From the NCBI GenBank assembly GCA_947167435.1, contig CAMVIC010000108.1:1-5969 (forward strand): a DNA stretch of 5,969 bases, written 5' to 3'. A model generated the notes under the pieces. It ran no database searches. It was not told the origin of the DNA and saw only the letters and a list, made by a program, of their open reading frames with translations. Positions 3,981 to 5,969 of the stretch are shown piece after piece. Origin of the DNA: an uncultured Clostridia bacterium (GTDB taxonomy: Bacteria; Bacillota_A; Clostridia; Oscillospirales; Oscillospiraceae). Within the stretch, counting starts at the first letter, position 1. Every line of letters starts with the position of its first letter. The position numbers were made by a program, and so were the translations under genes.

Positions 3981-5969
3981 ATGGCGCACAGACCAAATAT
4001 CCTGAAGCTGGCAACCAAGATCAGCCTGGAGAGCCTGACCTACACCGGCATCACCTACGATGACCCGGAGTATATGCTGCTGGAGCCCATCGTGGACGAC
4101 GACATGTGCCAGATTATGATGCACATGCGTCTGGAAGCCAACCGCACGGCGGAGGAGATTGCCCGCCGGGCCAAAAAGGACCTGGACTTTACCCGGAAGC
4201 AGCTGGAGAAGCTGCGCGTCGCCGGCGTCATCCGCAGCCGCACGGTGGACGGCAAGACCTGCTGGTACTATCCCATCTGGGTGCCCGGCATCATGGAGGG
4301 CGTGCTCTCCAACCGGGAGCAGTGCGACCGGTATCCCGTGCTGGGTGAGTGCTTCGAGCGCTACACCCGGGAGCGGGTGTCCATGCTGGCGCCCTTTATG
4401 GACGTGGGCATGAACCTGATGCGCGTCATCCCCGTGCAGAGCGCCATCGAGAACAACACCCGCAAGGCAAGCTATGACGAGGTGCACCGGATTATCGAGG
4501 ACGCCTGGGCCGTGTCGGTGGGGCCCTGCTCCTGCCGGCGGGCCCGCAGGCTGATGGGGGAGGGCTGCGGCCACCTGGAAGAGGACATGTGCATGTACGT
4601 AAACGACAATGCCGTGAACTATTCCGAGACCGGCGCCCACCGGCTCATCTCCAAGGAGGAGGCCTATGAGATCCTCAAGAGGGCCGAGGACAACGGCCTG
4701 GTGCATGAGCTGAACGTGACGCCGGGCTATGACGACACCACCGCCATCTGCAACTGCTGCGGCTGCTCCTGCTTTGCCCTGCGCATCGCGGAGTATTTCC
4801 GCACGCCGGACGCCATCCGTACCAATTACGTCGCCAGAGTGGACAAGGACAAGTGCGTCGCCTGCGGCCAGTGCGTGGAGAACTGCCAGCTCAACGCGGT
4901 CAAGCTGGGGCAGAAGCTGTGTCCGCGCCCCACAAACGAGGAGCGGCCGGCGGAGACCGCCCGCAACACCCTCTGGGGCAGCAAGCGCTATAACCCGGAC
5001 TTTCGCACCAACCGCACCGACGTGATGCCGGAGGGCACAGCCCCCTGCAAGGCGGCATGTCCCGCCCACGTGCCGGTGCAGGGCTATATCCGCCTGGCCG
5101 CCGAGGGCCGCTATGCAGAGGCGCTGGAGCTGATCAAGAAGGAAATTCCCTTCCCGGCGGTCTGCGGCAGAATCTGCAACAAGAAATGCGAAGAGGCCTG
5201 CACCCGGGGCGAGATGGACGCCCCCGTGGCCATCGACGAGATCAAGAAATTCATCGCCCAGCAGGAGCTTGACAGCGCCACCCGCTACGTCCCGCCCATG
5301 ATCAACCAACTGGGCAAGCCCTATCCCGAACAGATCGCCGTCATCGGCGCGGGACCGGCCGGATTGAGCTGCGCCTATTACCTGGCGGCCAAGGGCTATC
5401 CCGTTACGGTCTTTGAAAAGGAGCAGGAGCTGGGCGGCATGCTGACCCTGGGCATTCCCTCCTTCCGCCTGGAGAAGGACGTGATCAAGGCCGAGATCGA
5501 CGTGCTGCGCGAGCTTGGCGTCACGTTCAAAACCGGCGTGGAGGTCGGGAAGGACGTGACGTTGGACTCCCTCCGGGGAGAGGGCTTCAAGGCCTTTTAT
5601 CTGGCCGTGGGCGCGTCGAAGGGGGCGAAGCTCTCGGTGCCCGGCGAGAAGCTTGCAGGCGTCATGAGCGGCATCGACTTTTTGCGAGAGGTCAATCAGG
5701 GCCGCAAGCCCGCCATCGGGGACCGGGTCGCCGTCATCGGCGGCGGCAACGTGGCGATGGACGTGGCCAGGGCGGCCGTCCGCCTGGGCGCGGAGGTCAC
5801 GGTATACTATCGGCGGAGCGAGGCAGAGATGCCTGCGGACCGGGACGAGCTGGCCGAGGCCAGGGAGGAGGGCGTGCGCTTCCGCTTCCTGGCGTCTCCC
5901 GCGGAGATTCTGGGCGAGGGCAGCGTTGCGGCGTTGAAGCTTGAAAAAACGGAGCTGGGCGAGCCGGAC
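3981..5969 (+). CDS. Iron-sulfur FAD/NAD(P)H oxidoreductase, GltD-like, with winged-helix-like N-terminus (partial at 3' end)
   Basis: The frame is open from the ATG to the right edge: 663 residues with the C-terminus missing. Residues ~30-100 resemble a winged helix (AEEIARRAKKDLDFTRKQLE, then KLRVAGVIRSRTVDGKTCWY). Next come CSC at 183-185 with C196 and C204, and the dense cluster CNCCGCSC at 257-264. A ferredoxin motif C292-x2-C295-x2-C298-x3-C302 suggests one [4Fe-4S] cluster. Residues ~350-410 match the Fe-S domain at the start of glutamate synthase small-subunit (GltD)-like proteins: C356, C360, then C395, C399, C403, C407. The FAD site is VIGAGPAG at 454-461 with E479, followed by GGML. 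The NAD(P) site is VIGGGNVAMD at 585-594, then YYRRSEAEMPA. It probably carries electrons between NAD(P)H, FAD and several Fe-S clusters in the cytoplasm. No glutamate synthase large subunit is visible, and the extra N-terminal half argues against ordinary GltD, so I give no gene symbol. I recall similarly built proteins in anaerobic clostridia, annotated only as FAD-dependent oxidoreductases. The acceptor is unknown. Confidence 0.88.
   Translation, partial: MAHRPNILKLATKISLESLTYTGITYDDPEYMLLEPIVDDDMCQIMMHMRLEANRTAEEIARRAKKDLDFTRKQLEKLRVAGVIRSRTVDGKTCWYYPIWVPGIMEGVLSNREQCDRYPVLGECFERYTRERVSMLAPFMDVGMNLMRVIPVQSAIENNTRKASYDEVHRIIEDAWAVSVGPCSCRRARRLMGEGCGHLEEDMCMYVNDNAVNYSETGAHRLISKEEAYEILKRAEDNGLVHELNVTPGYDDTTAICNCCGCSCFALRIAEYFRTPDAIRTNYVARVDKDKCVACGQCVENCQLNAVKLGQKLCPRPTNEERPAETARNTLWGSKRYNPDFRTNRTDVMPEGTAPCKAACPAHVPVQGYIRLAAEGRYAEALELIKKEIPFPAVCGRICNKKCEEACTRGEMDAPVAIDEIKKFIAQQELDSATRYVPPMINQLGKPYPEQIAVIGAGPAGLSCAYYLAAKGYPVTVFEKEQELGGMLTLGIPSFRLEKDVIKAEIDVLRELGVTFKTGVEVGKDVTLDSLRGEGFKAFYLAVGASKGAKLSVPGEKLAGVMSGIDFLREVNQGRKPAIGDRVAVIGGGNVAMDVARAAVRLGAEVTVYYRRSEAEMPADRDELAEAREEGVRFRFLASPAEILGEGSVAALKLEKTELGEPD

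Noticed and set aside
3924..5309. A 461-codon open frame on the minus strand, opposite the flavoprotein gene
   Set aside because: Its translation is rich in His, Val, Gly, Leu and Ala with no family motif, as expected from the antisense of a GC-rich gene. The plus strand carries clear Fe-S, FAD and NAD(P) motifs and a perfect ribosome binding site.
3981..5969. Assigning the flavoprotein as glutamate synthase small subunit (gltD)
   Set aside because: Only the second half is GltD-like. About 350 extra N-terminal residues with additional cysteine clusters, and no large subunit in view, make that name misleading.
1..5969. CRISPR array, tRNA, rRNA or insertion sequence
   Set aside because: I saw no regularly spaced repeats, no tRNA-like cloverleaf, no rRNA sequence and no transposase motif on either strand.

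Overview
The window looks like chromosomal DNA from a GC-rich anaerobic Firmicute, most likely a gut-type clostridium of the Oscillospiraceae/Eubacteriales kind. The basis is high-GC coding DNA with AT-rich intergenic stretches, strong AAGGAGG-type ribosome binding sites, Gram-positive-style extended -10 promoters, and a cysteine-rich iron-sulfur flavoprotein of a type I associate with strict anaerobes. This placement is an inference from style and remembered families; no marker gene is present.

Layout from left to right. Positions 1-362 hold no convincing protein gene. They contain a 12-bp inverted repeat (31-42 / 76-87) and a strong plus-strand intrinsic terminator (299-328), so a plus-strand transcript (a gene to the left, a small RNA, or a 54-codon ORF at 180-344) seems to end here. 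Positions 363-2853, minus strand, are a two-gene operon: a MoxR-like AAA+ ATPase, then a protein joining an HExxH metallopeptidase-like domain to a C-terminal von Willebrand A (VWA) domain. The two overlap by four bases (ATGA). The 5' end of the ATPase gene is in a different frame from the rest, so a frameshift lies between the ribosome binding site and the Walker A motif. Positions 2854-3092 carry a candidate promoter for this operon and the terminator of the next gene. Positions 3093-3635, minus strand, encode a small YcxB-like membrane protein with its own extended -10 promoter. Positions 3636-3980 are a divergent intergenic region with several hairpins and a plus-strand promoter. From 3981 to the right edge, plus strand, runs a long flavoprotein open at the window end: a winged-helix-like N-terminus, two unusual cysteine clusters, a [4Fe-4S] ferredoxin motif, and a GltD-like FAD/NAD(P)H oxidoreductase.

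The ATPase and the VWA protein probably work together, the ATPase remodelling a metal-dependent target or complex bound by the VWA partner; their substrate cannot be told from sequence. The flavoprotein probably moves electrons between NAD(P)H and an unknown acceptor through several Fe-S clusters. Nothing links these two functions beyond proximity. I see no mobile element, CRISPR array, tRNA or rRNA, and no clearly new multi-gene system. The points most worth checking are the ATPase frameshift, the orphan plus-strand terminator at the left, and the flavoprotein's domain architecture.
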